Shown here: one piece after another, positions 1-6,779 of the stretch
How positions within the stretch are numbered: the first letter of the stretch is position 1
Layout: each line of letters opens with the position of its first letter
Assembly (NCBI GenBank): GCA_900542125.1
Contig: UQMO01000041.1
Location: 1-19,944, forward strand
Direction of reading: 5' to 3'
DNA length: 19,944 nt
Origin: an uncultured Collinsella sp.
GTDB lineage: Bacteria > Actinomycetota > Coriobacteriia > Coriobacteriales > Coriobacteriaceae
Program-made: the position numbers and the translations under genes
The notes under the pieces: model-generated
Told to the model about the DNA's origin: nothing
Seen by the model: the letters and a program-made list of their open reading frames with translations, nothing else
Database searches by the model: none

Positions 1-12
1 TATAAGAGACAG
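1..12. other. Probable residual Tn5/Nextera mosaic-end adapter at contig end
   Basis: The first twelve bases, TATAAGAGACAG, equal the last twelve bases of the 19-bp Tn5 mosaic end used in Nextera libraries. They sit exactly at position 1, as expected for untrimmed adapter at the end of an assembled contig. This is probably not genomic sequence. A chance 12-base match at precisely the first base is very unlikely. Confidence 0.85.
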
Positions 13-63
13 CTGACCTTCTGGTCGCGCCTTTGAAATTGAACGGCAGATTGGCCAAACGGC

Positions 64-161
64 GGGCTCGCAGCGTCGACCGGTCCGCCGTTCGTTAGAA
101 CGGCGGAACCCATGGGGCTCGCAGCGTCGAGGGGTTCCGGCGTTTGGTAAAACGCCGGAAC
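64..161. repeat. Two tandem 51-bp hairpin-bearing units
   Basis: The 16-mer GGGCTCGCAGCGTCGA occurs at 64-79 and again at 115-130, a period of 51 bp. Each copy is followed by a hairpin with a 4-nt loop: a 10-bp stem at 84-93/98-107 (loop GTTA) and a perfect 12-bp stem at 134-145/150-161 (loop GGTA). The two stems differ in sequence but are each self-complementary, so pairing is kept while the bases change. The second hairpin begins 3 nt beyond the stop codon of the dehydrogenase gene and could act as its terminator, although no U-tract follows. The arrangement resembles REP/BIME-type intergenic repeats; the family is not recognised. Confidence 0.75.
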
Positions 162-164
162 AAC

Positions 165-1100
165 CTAATGTTCGATCCAGCAGCGCAGGGTCTCGCCGGC
201 CTGCAGGTGACGCAGATTCTCCGCGGCAATGTCGACGACGTTGTTGAGGGTGGCGGCTAGATGGAACCAGCCAGAGACGTGCGGCGTGATGAGCATGTTG
301 GGCGCATCCCACAGCGGGCTTGTCGCGGGCAGGGGCTCGGGGTCGGTGACGTCGACCGCGGCGCCGGCGAGATGTCCCGACTCCAAGGCGGCAACCAAGT
401 CGTCGGCGACCACAAGGTCGCCGCGGCCGCCGTTGGCAAAGAAGGCGCCCGGCTTCATCGCGGCGAAGAACACGGCGTTCGCCAGGCCGCGGGTCTCGGG
501 TGTGCTCGGCATAAAGGATGCGACGATGTCGGCCTCCGCCAAGCGCTCAGGTAGGGCGTCCATGCCGTCCATGTCCTCAAACACAATGGGGTAGACGAGT
601 GGATGGCGCTTGATGCCGCGGACGTGCGCGCCCATGTTGCGGCAGAGCGTGGCAAAGTGGCCGCCAATGTCGCCCGCGCCCAGCACCAGCACGTTGGCAT
701 TTTTGAGCGAGGTAACCGGCCCCAAATCCTCCCAGCGATGCTCGCGCTGCAAGTCGTGATAGCCGGGCAGGCGCTTCATCATGGAAAGGACCATGGCAAA
801 CATGTGCTCGCTCACGGCCTGGCCGTAGGCGCCGATCGAGCAAGACAGCTTGGCTTCAGCCGGCACGGTGCCGGCGGCCAAGTAATCGTCATAGCCGGCG
901 GTCTGCAATTGCAACAGCTGGAGATGCTCGCATGCGGTAAGCAAGGCAGGGTCTATGTTGCCCAAGATCACGTCGGCGTTGGCGACCTGCTCACGCGTGA
1001 TGGCGTCGGAGCTCGTGTAGATAAAGTCCTCGCCTGGAGCGCTCGACTCGAGGATCGCGCGATGGCGGTCGTTGACAGGCAGCAAAACCAGGATGTTCAC
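165..1100 (-). CDS. D-2-hydroxyacid dehydrogenase (NAD-dependent)
   Basis: This is a 311-residue cytosolic oxidoreductase of the D-isomer-specific 2-hydroxyacid dehydrogenase family, which interconverts 2-oxo acids and D-2-hydroxy acids with NAD(P)H. The Rossmann glycine motif GAGDIG lies at 141-146. The catalytic triad is visible as Arg226 (NGGRGD), Glu255 (DPEP) and His274 (TPHVSG). Length is normal for the family. The start codon is GTG, preceded by GGAGAGGA at a suitable distance. Ser and Phe after Asp191 (DIVASFMPST) fit the usual substrate/cofactor loop, but the exact substrate cannot be read from sequence. The gene stands alone on the minus strand, 129 bp downstream of the aminopeptidase gene, with a copy of a dispersed 44-bp repeat between them. 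Confidence 0.9.
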   Translation of the reverse strand: MNILVLLPVNDRHRAILESSAPGEDFIYTSSDAITREQVANADVILGNIDPALLTACEHLQLLQLQTAGYDDYLAAGTVPAEAKLSCSIGAYGQAVSEHMFAMVLSMMKRLPGYHDLQREHRWEDLGPVTSLKNANVLVLGAGDIGGHFATLCRNMGAHVRGIKRHPLVYPIVFEDMDGMDALPERLAEADIVASFMPSTPETRGLANAVFFAAMKPGAFFANGGRGDLVVADDLVAALESGHLAGAAVDVTDPEPLPATSPLWDAPNMLITPHVSGWFHLAATLNNVVDIAAENLRHLQAGETLRCWIEH

Positions 1101-1126
1101 AAGCAGTCCTCTCCGCTCGACCTGCT

Positions 1127-1170
1127 AAAAAGGGACAGGTTTGTTTTGGCAGGTTTTATCAGGCAAAACG
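1127..1170. repeat. Dispersed 44-bp repeat, copy A
   Basis: This segment matches 14761-14804 at 40 of 44 positions, with mismatches at repeat positions 17, 35, 38 and 39. It starts with AAAAAGGGACAGGTTT and contains two near-copies of CAGGTTTT about 14 bp apart. It lies 26 bp upstream of the dehydrogenase start codon, read on the minus strand. No open reading frame covers it. Confidence 0.8.
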
Positions 1171-1229
1171 TTCAAATAAAACGCCGGGTGCAAGACGAGC
1201 GTGCCCATCAGCATCCGGCGCATCCACGG

Positions 1230-2117
1230 CTACCAGCTCAGCAGCTCGTAACCATCCTCGGTCACCACGAGCTGTACCTCGCATTGGGCCGAATCGCTGC
1301 CGTCCTTGGTGCGCACGCACCAACCGTCACCCTTGCTAATCTTGATGTCGGGCGCTCCGGCATTAACCATGGGCTCGATGGTAAAGACCATGCCCGGGGC
1401 CATGATGGTGTCCACGTCGGGCGCTTCGGTGGTAAAGCCCACAAACGGGTCCTCGTGGAACTCCTTACCGATGCCGTGTCCGCCGTACTCGCGCACCACG
1501 CTAAAGCCGGCGTCCTCGACCGTCTTTTGCACGGCCTCGGCCATCACGGACAGCGGTAGCCACGGCTTGACGGCCGCCAGACCCGCCTCCACGCTGGCGC
1601 GGGTGACGTCGACCAGGTGCTGGCGCTCGGCCGAGACCTCGCCGATGCAGAACATGCGGCTCGAATCACTAAAGTAACCGTCCAGGATCGTGGAGCAGTC
1701 CACGTTGATGATGTCGCCCTCGTGCAACACGTCCGTATCGCAGGGAATGCCGTGGCAGACCACATCATTGATCGAGGTGCACACGCTCTTGGGGTAGCCC
1801 TCGTAGTTGAGGTCGGCCGGCGTACCGCCGTGCTCGACGGTGTAGTCGTAGATCATCTGGTCGATCTGGTTGGTGGTCATGCCTGCGGCGATGTGCTCGC
1901 CCACATAATCGAGCACGCCCACGTTGATGGCGGCCGAGCGCTTGATGCCCTCGATATCGGCGGGCGTCTTGTAGAGCGTGCGGGGCAGAACCTCCCAGCC
2001 CTCTTCCCACAAGCGCTCGAGGCGCTCATCAAAGGCGCTATGGCATTTCTTGTATTTCTTGCCGCTGCCGCACCAGCAAGCGTCGTTGCGGCCAGGCACG
2101 GGTCCTTTGTCATACAT
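1230..2117 (-). CDS. map: Type I methionine aminopeptidase with N-terminal SEC-C zinc motif
   Basis: This enzyme removes the initiator methionine from nascent proteins. The 295-residue protein has an N-terminal SEC-C motif at residues 9-26 (Cys14, Cys16, Cys25, His26), as in SecA, thought to bind zinc and help ribosome or partner docking. The pita-bread catalytic domain follows. The five metal ligands are visible: Asp140, Asp151, His214 (GHGIG), Glu247 (FTIEPM) and Glu280. His122 (CHGIP) and His221 (HEDP) match the conserved active-site histidines. The start ATG is preceded by AAAGGAAG. A good -10 hexamer (TATACT) lies upstream. It is a housekeeping gene, apparently transcribed alone here. 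Confidence 0.95.
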   Translation of the reverse strand: MYDKGPVPGRNDACWCGSGKKYKKCHSAFDERLERLWEEGWEVLPRTLYKTPADIEGIKRSAAINVGVLDYVGEHIAAGMTTNQIDQMIYDYTVEHGGTPADLNYEGYPKSVCTSINDVVCHGIPCDTDVLHEGDIINVDCSTILDGYFSDSSRMFCIGEVSAERQHLVDVTRASVEAGLAAVKPWLPLSVMAEAVQKTVEDAGFSVVREYGGHGIGKEFHEDPFVGFTTEAPDVDTIMAPGMVFTIEPMVNAGAPDIKISKGDGWCVRTKDGSDSAQCEVQLVVTEDGYELLSW

Positions 2118-2142
2118 GGCTAACTTCCTTTCATCCGCAGCT

Positions 2143-2148
2143 AGTATA
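2143..2148 (-). promoter_or_regulatory. Putative -10 box for map
   Basis: On the minus strand TATACT lies 26 nt before the map start codon. No convincing -35 hexamer is seen at 16-18 bp; that position is occupied by the TTTTAT run at the edge of the long inverted repeat 2171-2235. The repeat would therefore directly abut the promoter. Confidence 0.45.
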
Positions 2149-2170
2149 GCCCACTCACGCGTCCATAAAA

Positions 2171-2235
2171 GTTGCGGTGATATAGTTCCGATTTAAGCGG
2201 TTTAACAGCATAAATAGGAACTATATCACCGCAAC
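2171..2235. repeat. Long perfect inverted repeat, 19-bp arms, 27-nt loop
   Basis: GTTGCGGTGATATAGTTCC at 2171-2189 is exactly the reverse complement of 2217-2235, enclosing an AT-rich 27-nt loop. It lies between the radical SAM gene and map, both on the minus strand. Read in the direction of transcription the stem is followed by TTTTAT, so it may terminate the radical SAM transcript. The 27-nt loop is much longer than in ordinary intrinsic terminators. Confidence 0.85.
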
Positions 2236-2277
2236 TGATGGAGCGGGATGGCGGACACTGGCTGCTGCGTGGTTTTG

Positions 2278-3054
2278 CTAGTAGCTCACCTGGCAGGGAA
2301 TGCCGAGGGCGCGCACGCGTGCGGCAATCTTGTCGAGCACCTCAGGCGCTGCTTTGGCAAGGCCGGCGACCGGCGTCTCGCGCGCCACCGTGTAGATGGT
2401 CGCTTCTTGTGGGCGAATACGCTCAAGCGCCGCGAGCCAGGGGGCAACGTACTCCTCGCCGGTGTTGTCGATGAGCTTGCCCTGATACTCGCCGGTCAAA
2501 AAGATCGTCTGGATAATAACGTGACCGTCAAAGCTTGCGAACGTCTCGATCTGGTGCTCGACGTCGTAGGGGCCAACAGGCTGGTCAAGCAGCTGGATAA
2601 ACGCCGGGTCGACGGTATCGAGCTTAAGAATGTTGTCGTCGACCATCATGAGCGCGTCGTGCACCTCGGGACGGTCGGCGCGCGTGCCGTTGGAAAGCAC
2701 GGCAATCTTGGTGTTTGGGGCAAGCTGGTCGCGAAACGCGACGGCACCGGCGATGGCCTGCGGAAACTCCGGCGCGGCGGTGGGCTCGCCGTTGCCTGCG
2801 AAGGTGATCACATCGGGGAGCTCGCCCTCAGCTGCCATCTCGTGCAGCTTTGCCTCGAGCGCGTCGAGTACCACGGCAGCTGTGTTGTACGGCTCATGGC
2901 AGGGGCGCTCGGCGTTGAGGCCGTTTTCGCAGTAAATGCAGTCGAACGTGCAGATTTTGCCGCTGGCCGGCATCATGTTGACGCCGAGCGAGAGACCAAG
3001 GCGACGGCTGCGAACGGGCCCAAAGATGGGGCTGGCATTCAAAAACGTAGACAT
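2278..3054 (-). CDS. Radical SAM protein, COG0731 (wyosine synthetase-like) type
   Basis: This 258-residue protein carries the radical SAM [4Fe-4S] motif CX3CX2C at Cys35, Cys39 and Cys42 (CTFDCIYC). The N-terminal block FGPVRSRRLGLSLG and the later FAGNGEPTAAPEF are typical of COG0731 bacterial proteins related to the TYW1 tRNA-modifying enzymes. The bacterial members have no settled function, and wyosine synthesis itself is not expected here. The frame stays open far upstream (to 3648), but that extension is antisense to the hydrolase gene. The ATG at 3054 has GAGGAG nine bases upstream and the conserved block starts at residue 11. A second ATG six bases further upstream (3060) is possible but too close to the ribosome binding site. 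Confidence 0.85.
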   Translation of the reverse strand: MSTFLNASPIFGPVRSRRLGLSLGVNMMPASGKICTFDCIYCENGLNAERPCHEPYNTAAVVLDALEAKLHEMAAEGELPDVITFAGNGEPTAAPEFPQAIAGAVAFRDQLAPNTKIAVLSNGTRADRPEVHDALMMVDDNILKLDTVDPAFIQLLDQPVGPYDVEHQIETFASFDGHVIIQTIFLTGEYQGKLIDNTGEEYVAPWLAALERIRPQEATIYTVARETPVAGLAKAAPEVLDKIAARVRALGIPCQVSY

Positions 3055-3279
3055 AGGCATATGCTCCTCAAGACAATTGTGCCTAAGCATAGCATCGGCT
3101 CCAAAGCAGGGTGCGGGCTCTTGCTTTACAAGTTTCGTTTTTTCACGTCGCTCATTATGCCGTGTCATGAAAAGCCTCGGGTCGGGTAAAGTTAATCTGT
3201 TAACAAGGTGTAAGGCAATGCGGGTCCATCCAACCGCACTGACGTGCAACTGGATGAGCATTGATGATGGGGGCACAAC

Positions 3280-4077
3280 ATGGATTTTACGGTCGAGAAT
3301 GCGGGCACCACGATTGCCTGTCGCGAATATGCCGGCCCGGATGTGTCGCCTGATACTCCTGCCTTGGTGTGCGTGCACGGCGCTTGTGTCGACGGCACAT
3401 TTTTCGACGGTATCGCTTGTGAACTCAGTCGCAACTACCGCGTAATTGCCTACGACCGCCGCGGCTGCGGTGGCAGCAGCGATGCGGCAGACGACAGCTA
3501 TGATCTTGCCGCTCAGGCCGCCGACCTGCAAGCCGTGATCGAACACGTTGGCGCTCCGGCAAATGTGCTTGCGCACAGCGCCGGTACGTTGGTGGCGCTG
3601 GAGCTTCTTCGCATCGAACCCCATCTCGTCTCCCGTGCGATTCTGCATGAGCCGGCTGTGTCGGCCGAAGGCGTCGGCATGGGCGCAGCTCCGATTTTGC
3701 TCGATATGATTGCGGCTGGAAAGGTTTCAAGGGCGCTTCGGCTTTTCTTGGGAGCCCTCGGCGACTTGGACCCCGAGGCTCCCGGGACGACCGAAGCGGA
3801 AGCCAAACATGCCCTGCGCAATGGTCGTTGCTTTATGGCGAACGAATATGGAACAAATATGACATATGCTCCCGACTGGGAGCGCGCCCGCGCGTCAAAG
3901 GCGGTGTCGGCCGTGTTTTTGGGCGAGCTCTCGGTCGGTACGCCCCGCGAGGCTGGTACGCGAGCGGCTGCCGAATATCTCGATTGCCCCCTTGTGACGA
4001 TCCCGGGCGCGCATAACGGTTTGCGCGATCGCCCCGTTACGGCGGCAAACGCCGTTCACGATGTCTTGGAGCGTTAG
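3280..4077 (+). CDS. Alpha/beta-fold hydrolase
   Basis: This 265-residue cytosolic hydrolase has the oxyanion-hole HG pair at 33-34 (VCVHGACVDG), the YDRRGCGGSS block at 58-67, and a nucleophile elbow LAHSAG with Ser100. This is AHSxG rather than the common GHSxG. The catalytic His is probably His245 (PGAHNG). The acid residue is not obvious. The family includes esterases, peptidases and haloperoxidase-like enzymes; substrate cannot be assigned. The gene diverges from the radical SAM gene across about 220 bp and is followed by an imperfect stem (4109-4114/4136-4141) that may end its transcript. The ribosome binding site is weak (GGGGGC). Confidence 0.85.
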   Translation: MDFTVENAGTTIACREYAGPDVSPDTPALVCVHGACVDGTFFDGIACELSRNYRVIAYDRRGCGGSSDAADDSYDLAAQAADLQAVIEHVGAPANVLAHSAGTLVALELLRIEPHLVSRAILHEPAVSAEGVGMGAAPILLDMIAAGKVSRALRLFLGALGDLDPEAPGTTEAEAKHALRNGRCFMANEYGTNMTYAPDWERARASKAVSAVFLGELSVGTPREAGTRAAAEYLDCPLVTIPGAHNGLRDRPVTAANAVHDVLER

Positions 4078-4287
4078 CACGCTCGATGACCTGCGGGGAG
4101 GGGGACTGTTGGCGTTTCGTCATTGTTAACGAATGCGCCAATAACCACGCGCCGCGGTTCCATTACCACCGTTTGCCAGGTCATAAAAATGTAACGATAA
4201 TCGCGCGTTTGCCTTCAGCTGTTAGATGCTACCCTTGTACCAATTGATATGCACCGTTGCCGTGCGTAACGATAGGAAGGGCCCCAT

Positions 4288-6168
4288 ATGCTCAATAATC
4301 ACGAGGTCAATCTAACCGACGAGGAGGCTGCCGCCGAGGTCGCCCGCGTCGCGAAGACCTACCCCGTGGTGCGTTTGTTGTCGGCCGATCAGATTAAGAG
4401 CGAGCCTAACTGCTTGCTCGCCGGCGATCGCTGCCCTTGTCTGCGTCAGTCGAGTCTTGAGGCCTTGGCAGGTTCCGATGATGTATCGGAGCAGCTGCTC
4501 AATGATGGTACCGAGTACCGCGCTCGCCTGCGCCCTCTGAAGGTCGAGGGCGAGCCTCACGTCCTGCTGATGGTGCGTCCGATCGATGAGCAAGAGGCTG
4601 CAGAAGAGGACCTCGTCTACACCGACGTGCTGACGAGTGTGCGCAATCGCCGATATTACGAGGAAAAGCTCCGTAGCGCCCGCATGAATGCCGGCGTTGC
4701 GGTGATCGACCTTGATGATTTTAGGGTCTTCAACGATACGTGTGGCCGTCATGCCGGCGACCTTGCGCTCGGTGCTGTGGCGACAGCCATACGCAGCGGA
4801 ATTCGTTCGACTGACGAGCTTGTACGCTATGGCTGCGACAAGTTTGTGGTCGTCATGCCCAATATTCCCTCCGATGACTTCACCCGTCGCCTGCATCAGG
4901 TGTCCGATGCCGTTCATGCCACGATTGTTCCGGGCCATGAGTACGTGAGCTTGACGGCATGTGTTGGCGGTGTTCGCATTCATGGCGAGACGGTCGATGA
5001 AGGAGTTGGCCGCGCTGTCCAGTTATTGAGCCGCGCTAAGGCAAAAGCCGGTACGGTCGTGACCGATGCCGATTCCATCGAAGCCTTCCAAAGCGAAAAG
5101 CCTTTGGTGCTTATTGTCGATGACTCCGAGATGAACCGAGCCATTCTCAACGAGATGCTCAAGGACGAGTATTGCATCCTCGAGGCCGACAACGGTCGTA
5201 CGGCGCTCGACATGGTCGACCGCTATGGCGATGAGTTGTCGCTCGTGCTGCTGGATATTGTCATGCCGGGCATAAGCGGCTTTGAGGTGCTGGCCGATCT
5301 GTCGCGCCGATCGGGTATCGACAATCTGCCTTTCATCATGATTTCGAGCGAAGATTCCGATGATATGGTTCTGCGCGCGTACGAGCTGGGCGCCTCGGAC
5401 TATATCAACCGCCCGTTTGACTCCCGTGTCGTGCGCCGGCGTGTAAGCAACACCATCCGCCTATACGCCAAACAGCGCCGCCTGACGAGTTTGCTGTCCC
5501 AACAGTACAACGAGCGCGTCAAGAACAGTCGCATGCTCATCGACATCATGGCCGGCGTCATGGAGCTTCGCAACGGCGAGAGCGGTAGGCACGTTACGAA
5601 CATCGAAAAGCTGACCGAGCTGCTGCTTGGCTATCTGGTCCAGCGTAGCGGCACGATCTTCCTCGACAATGAGGAACGCTCCACGATCGCCCTGGCTTCG
5701 GCGCTGCACGATATCGGCAAGATGTCGATTGACGATGCGATCCTCAACAAGCCCGGGCGCCTCACGCCCGAGGAATTCGAGATTATGAAGACGCATACCA
5801 CGATTGGCGCCAACATGCTGCTCGAGCTGGGCAGCCATCACGCCGGCAATGCGCTTATGGAATATGCGTACCAGATTGCGCGTTGGCATCACGAGCGCTG
5901 GGACGGCAAGGGTTATCCCGATGGCCTTAAGGGCGACGAAATTCCCATCGCCGCGCAGGTGGTTTCGGTGGCTGACGTGTACGATGCACTGACGAGCGTG
6001 CGCGTATACAAGGACGCTATCCCGCACGAGGAGGCGATCCAGATGATCCTGGACGGTAAGTGCGGCACCTTTAACCCGCTGCTGCTCGATTGCCTGCTCG
6101 AGGTGCAAGACCGTATTGCCGAGACGTTGGCACGCCCCGCCGACGTCGTCGCGTTTCCCACGATTTAG
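4288..6168 (+). CDS. Degenerate GGDEF - receiver - HD-GYP signalling protein (probable c-di-GMP phosphodiesterase)
   Basis: The 626-residue cytosolic protein has four parts. Residues 1-105 are an unassigned, possibly PAS-like sensor with Cys42, Cys49 and Cys51. Residues about 110-260 form a GGDEF fold whose signature reads GCDKF (182-186) instead of GG[DE]EF, so cyclase activity is unlikely. A receiver runs from about 272 to 390, with acidic pair Asp278/Asp279 and phosphoacceptor Asp323 (LLDIVMPG); the usual KP lysine is Arg375. Residues about 410-615 are an HD-GYP domain with His474-Asp475 (LHDIGK), His534-His535 and GYP at 542-544, all intact. HD-GYP domains hydrolyse c-di-GMP. The start ATG has AGGAAGG eight bases upstream. 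The Hpt gene follows after 24 bp, so the two are probably co-transcribed. Confidence 0.92.
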   Translation: MLNNHEVNLTDEEAAAEVARVAKTYPVVRLLSADQIKSEPNCLLAGDRCPCLRQSSLEALAGSDDVSEQLLNDGTEYRARLRPLKVEGEPHVLLMVRPIDEQEAAEEDLVYTDVLTSVRNRRYYEEKLRSARMNAGVAVIDLDDFRVFNDTCGRHAGDLALGAVATAIRSGIRSTDELVRYGCDKFVVVMPNIPSDDFTRRLHQVSDAVHATIVPGHEYVSLTACVGGVRIHGETVDEGVGRAVQLLSRAKAKAGTVVTDADSIEAFQSEKPLVLIVDDSEMNRAILNEMLKDEYCILEADNGRTALDMVDRYGDELSLVLLDIVMPGISGFEVLADLSRRSGIDNLPFIMISSEDSDDMVLRAYELGASDYINRPFDSRVVRRRVSNTIRLYAKQRRLTSLLSQQYNERVKNSRMLIDIMAGVMELRNGESGRHVTNIEKLTELLLGYLVQRSGTIFLDNEERSTIALASALHDIGKMSIDDAILNKPGRLTPEEFEIMKTHTTIGANMLLELGSHHAGNALMEYAYQIARWHHERWDGKGYPDGLKGDEIPIAAQVVSVADVYDALTSVRVYKDAIPHEEAIQMILDGKCGTFNPLLLDCLLEVQDRIAETLARPADVVAFPTI

Positions 6169-6192
6169 TTTGACCAAAGGAGTTTTTAATCC

Positions 6193-6549
6193 ATGATTTC
6201 CATGCGTGAGGCGTATGAGAAGATCGGCGCTAATTATGACGACGCGTGCGCTCGGCTGATGGGCGGGGAAATGCTTGCCCGCTTTGCCCTCAAGTTTTTG
6301 GATGACGAGAGCATGGGCAAGCTGGAGGCCGCCATGGCGGCAGGAGACGCCGAAGGTGCGTTTATGGCAGCGCACACGCTCAAGGGCGTGAGCCAGAACC
6401 TGGGATTCGATAATCTGTACGAGCCGGCGGTCGTGGTGACCGAAGCACTGCGCGGCGCCGATGCCGTTGACGGCGCTCGCGAGGGAATGCATGCGTTGCA
6501 GCAGCAATATGCGGCAACGATGTCGGCTCTGCGCGAGGCGGCTGAATAA
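6193..6549 (+). CDS. Stand-alone Hpt (histidine phosphotransfer) domain protein
   Basis: This 118-residue all-helical protein has the Hpt core AAHTLKGVSQNLGF, with phosphoryl-accepting His61 and the conserved Lys64-Gly65. Such proteins shuttle phosphate between receiver domains in phosphorelays. It lies 24 bp downstream of the HD-GYP/receiver gene with its own AAAGGAG ribosome binding site, so its natural partner is that receiver. No histidine kinase occurs in the window. Length is typical for a single-domain Hpt protein. Confidence 0.92.
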   Translation: MISMREAYEKIGANYDDACARLMGGEMLARFALKFLDDESMGKLEAAMAAGDAEGAFMAAHTLKGVSQNLGFDNLYEPAVVVTEALRGADAVDGAREGMHALQQQYAATMSALREAAE

Positions 6550-6573
6550 GAGCTTGCGAGCCTTGATGACTAT

Positions 6574-6637
6574 GAGAGTGGATAATCTCCCGTTTTAGGC
6601 CCGGTGGCGGCCTCAAAGTGGGAGATTATCCACTCTC
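6574..6637. repeat. Long perfect inverted repeat, 18-bp arms, 28-nt loop
   Basis: GAGAGTGGATAATCTCCC (6574-6591) is exactly complementary to 6620-6637. The 28-nt loop contains a smaller nested stem, AGGCC (6597-6601) with GGCCT (6609-6613). It lies 25 bp after the Hpt stop codon. There is no U-tract on either side, so a simple intrinsic terminator is not a good description. The architecture matches the repeat at 2171-2235, but the sequence differs. Confidence 0.85.
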
Positions 6638-6725
6638 GTTCGATATGTGTCCAAAAATCCACGCTCACCCCTCCGGGTTAGTAAATGGCCTATGCGCACT
6701 GGCGGGGCTTTCCGCATGCAATCAA

Positions 6726-6759
6726 TATCGTTGTTCGATAAACTGTTCGAATAACGATA
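6726..6759. promoter_or_regulatory. Operator-like palindrome upstream of DUF2975 gene
   Basis: TATCGTTGTTCGA (6726-6738) and TCGAATAACGATA (6747-6759) form 13-bp inverted arms with one G/T-type mismatch and an 8-bp spacer. The site ends 20 bp before the start codon of the DUF2975-XRE pair. The position suits an operator for autoregulation by the XRE protein, or a leader hairpin. The 8-mer TTATCGAA, present here on the minus strand, recurs at 7770-7777 in the promoter region of the ABC exporter. Confidence 0.45.
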
Positions 6760-6779
6760 GAGTCGATGAGGGTGAGTGT

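Noticed and set aside
2248..3189. Long plus-strand reading frames opposite the radical SAM gene, and similar ones at 603-1559, 10305-11018 and 15819-17024
   Set aside because: They are antisense to genes with clear family motifs, and their translations are rich in Arg, His, Ala and Val without recognisable domains, as expected for shadow frames in high-GC DNA.
3055..3648. Upstream extension of the radical SAM reading frame to a 456-residue protein
   Set aside because: The extension overlaps the hydrolase gene antisense and has no conserved sequence; a ribosome binding site supports the start at 3054.
4078..4287. Riboswitch or specific promoter upstream of the HD-GYP gene
   Set aside because: Only an imperfect short stem and weak promoter-like hexamers are visible; no known riboswitch core could be matched.
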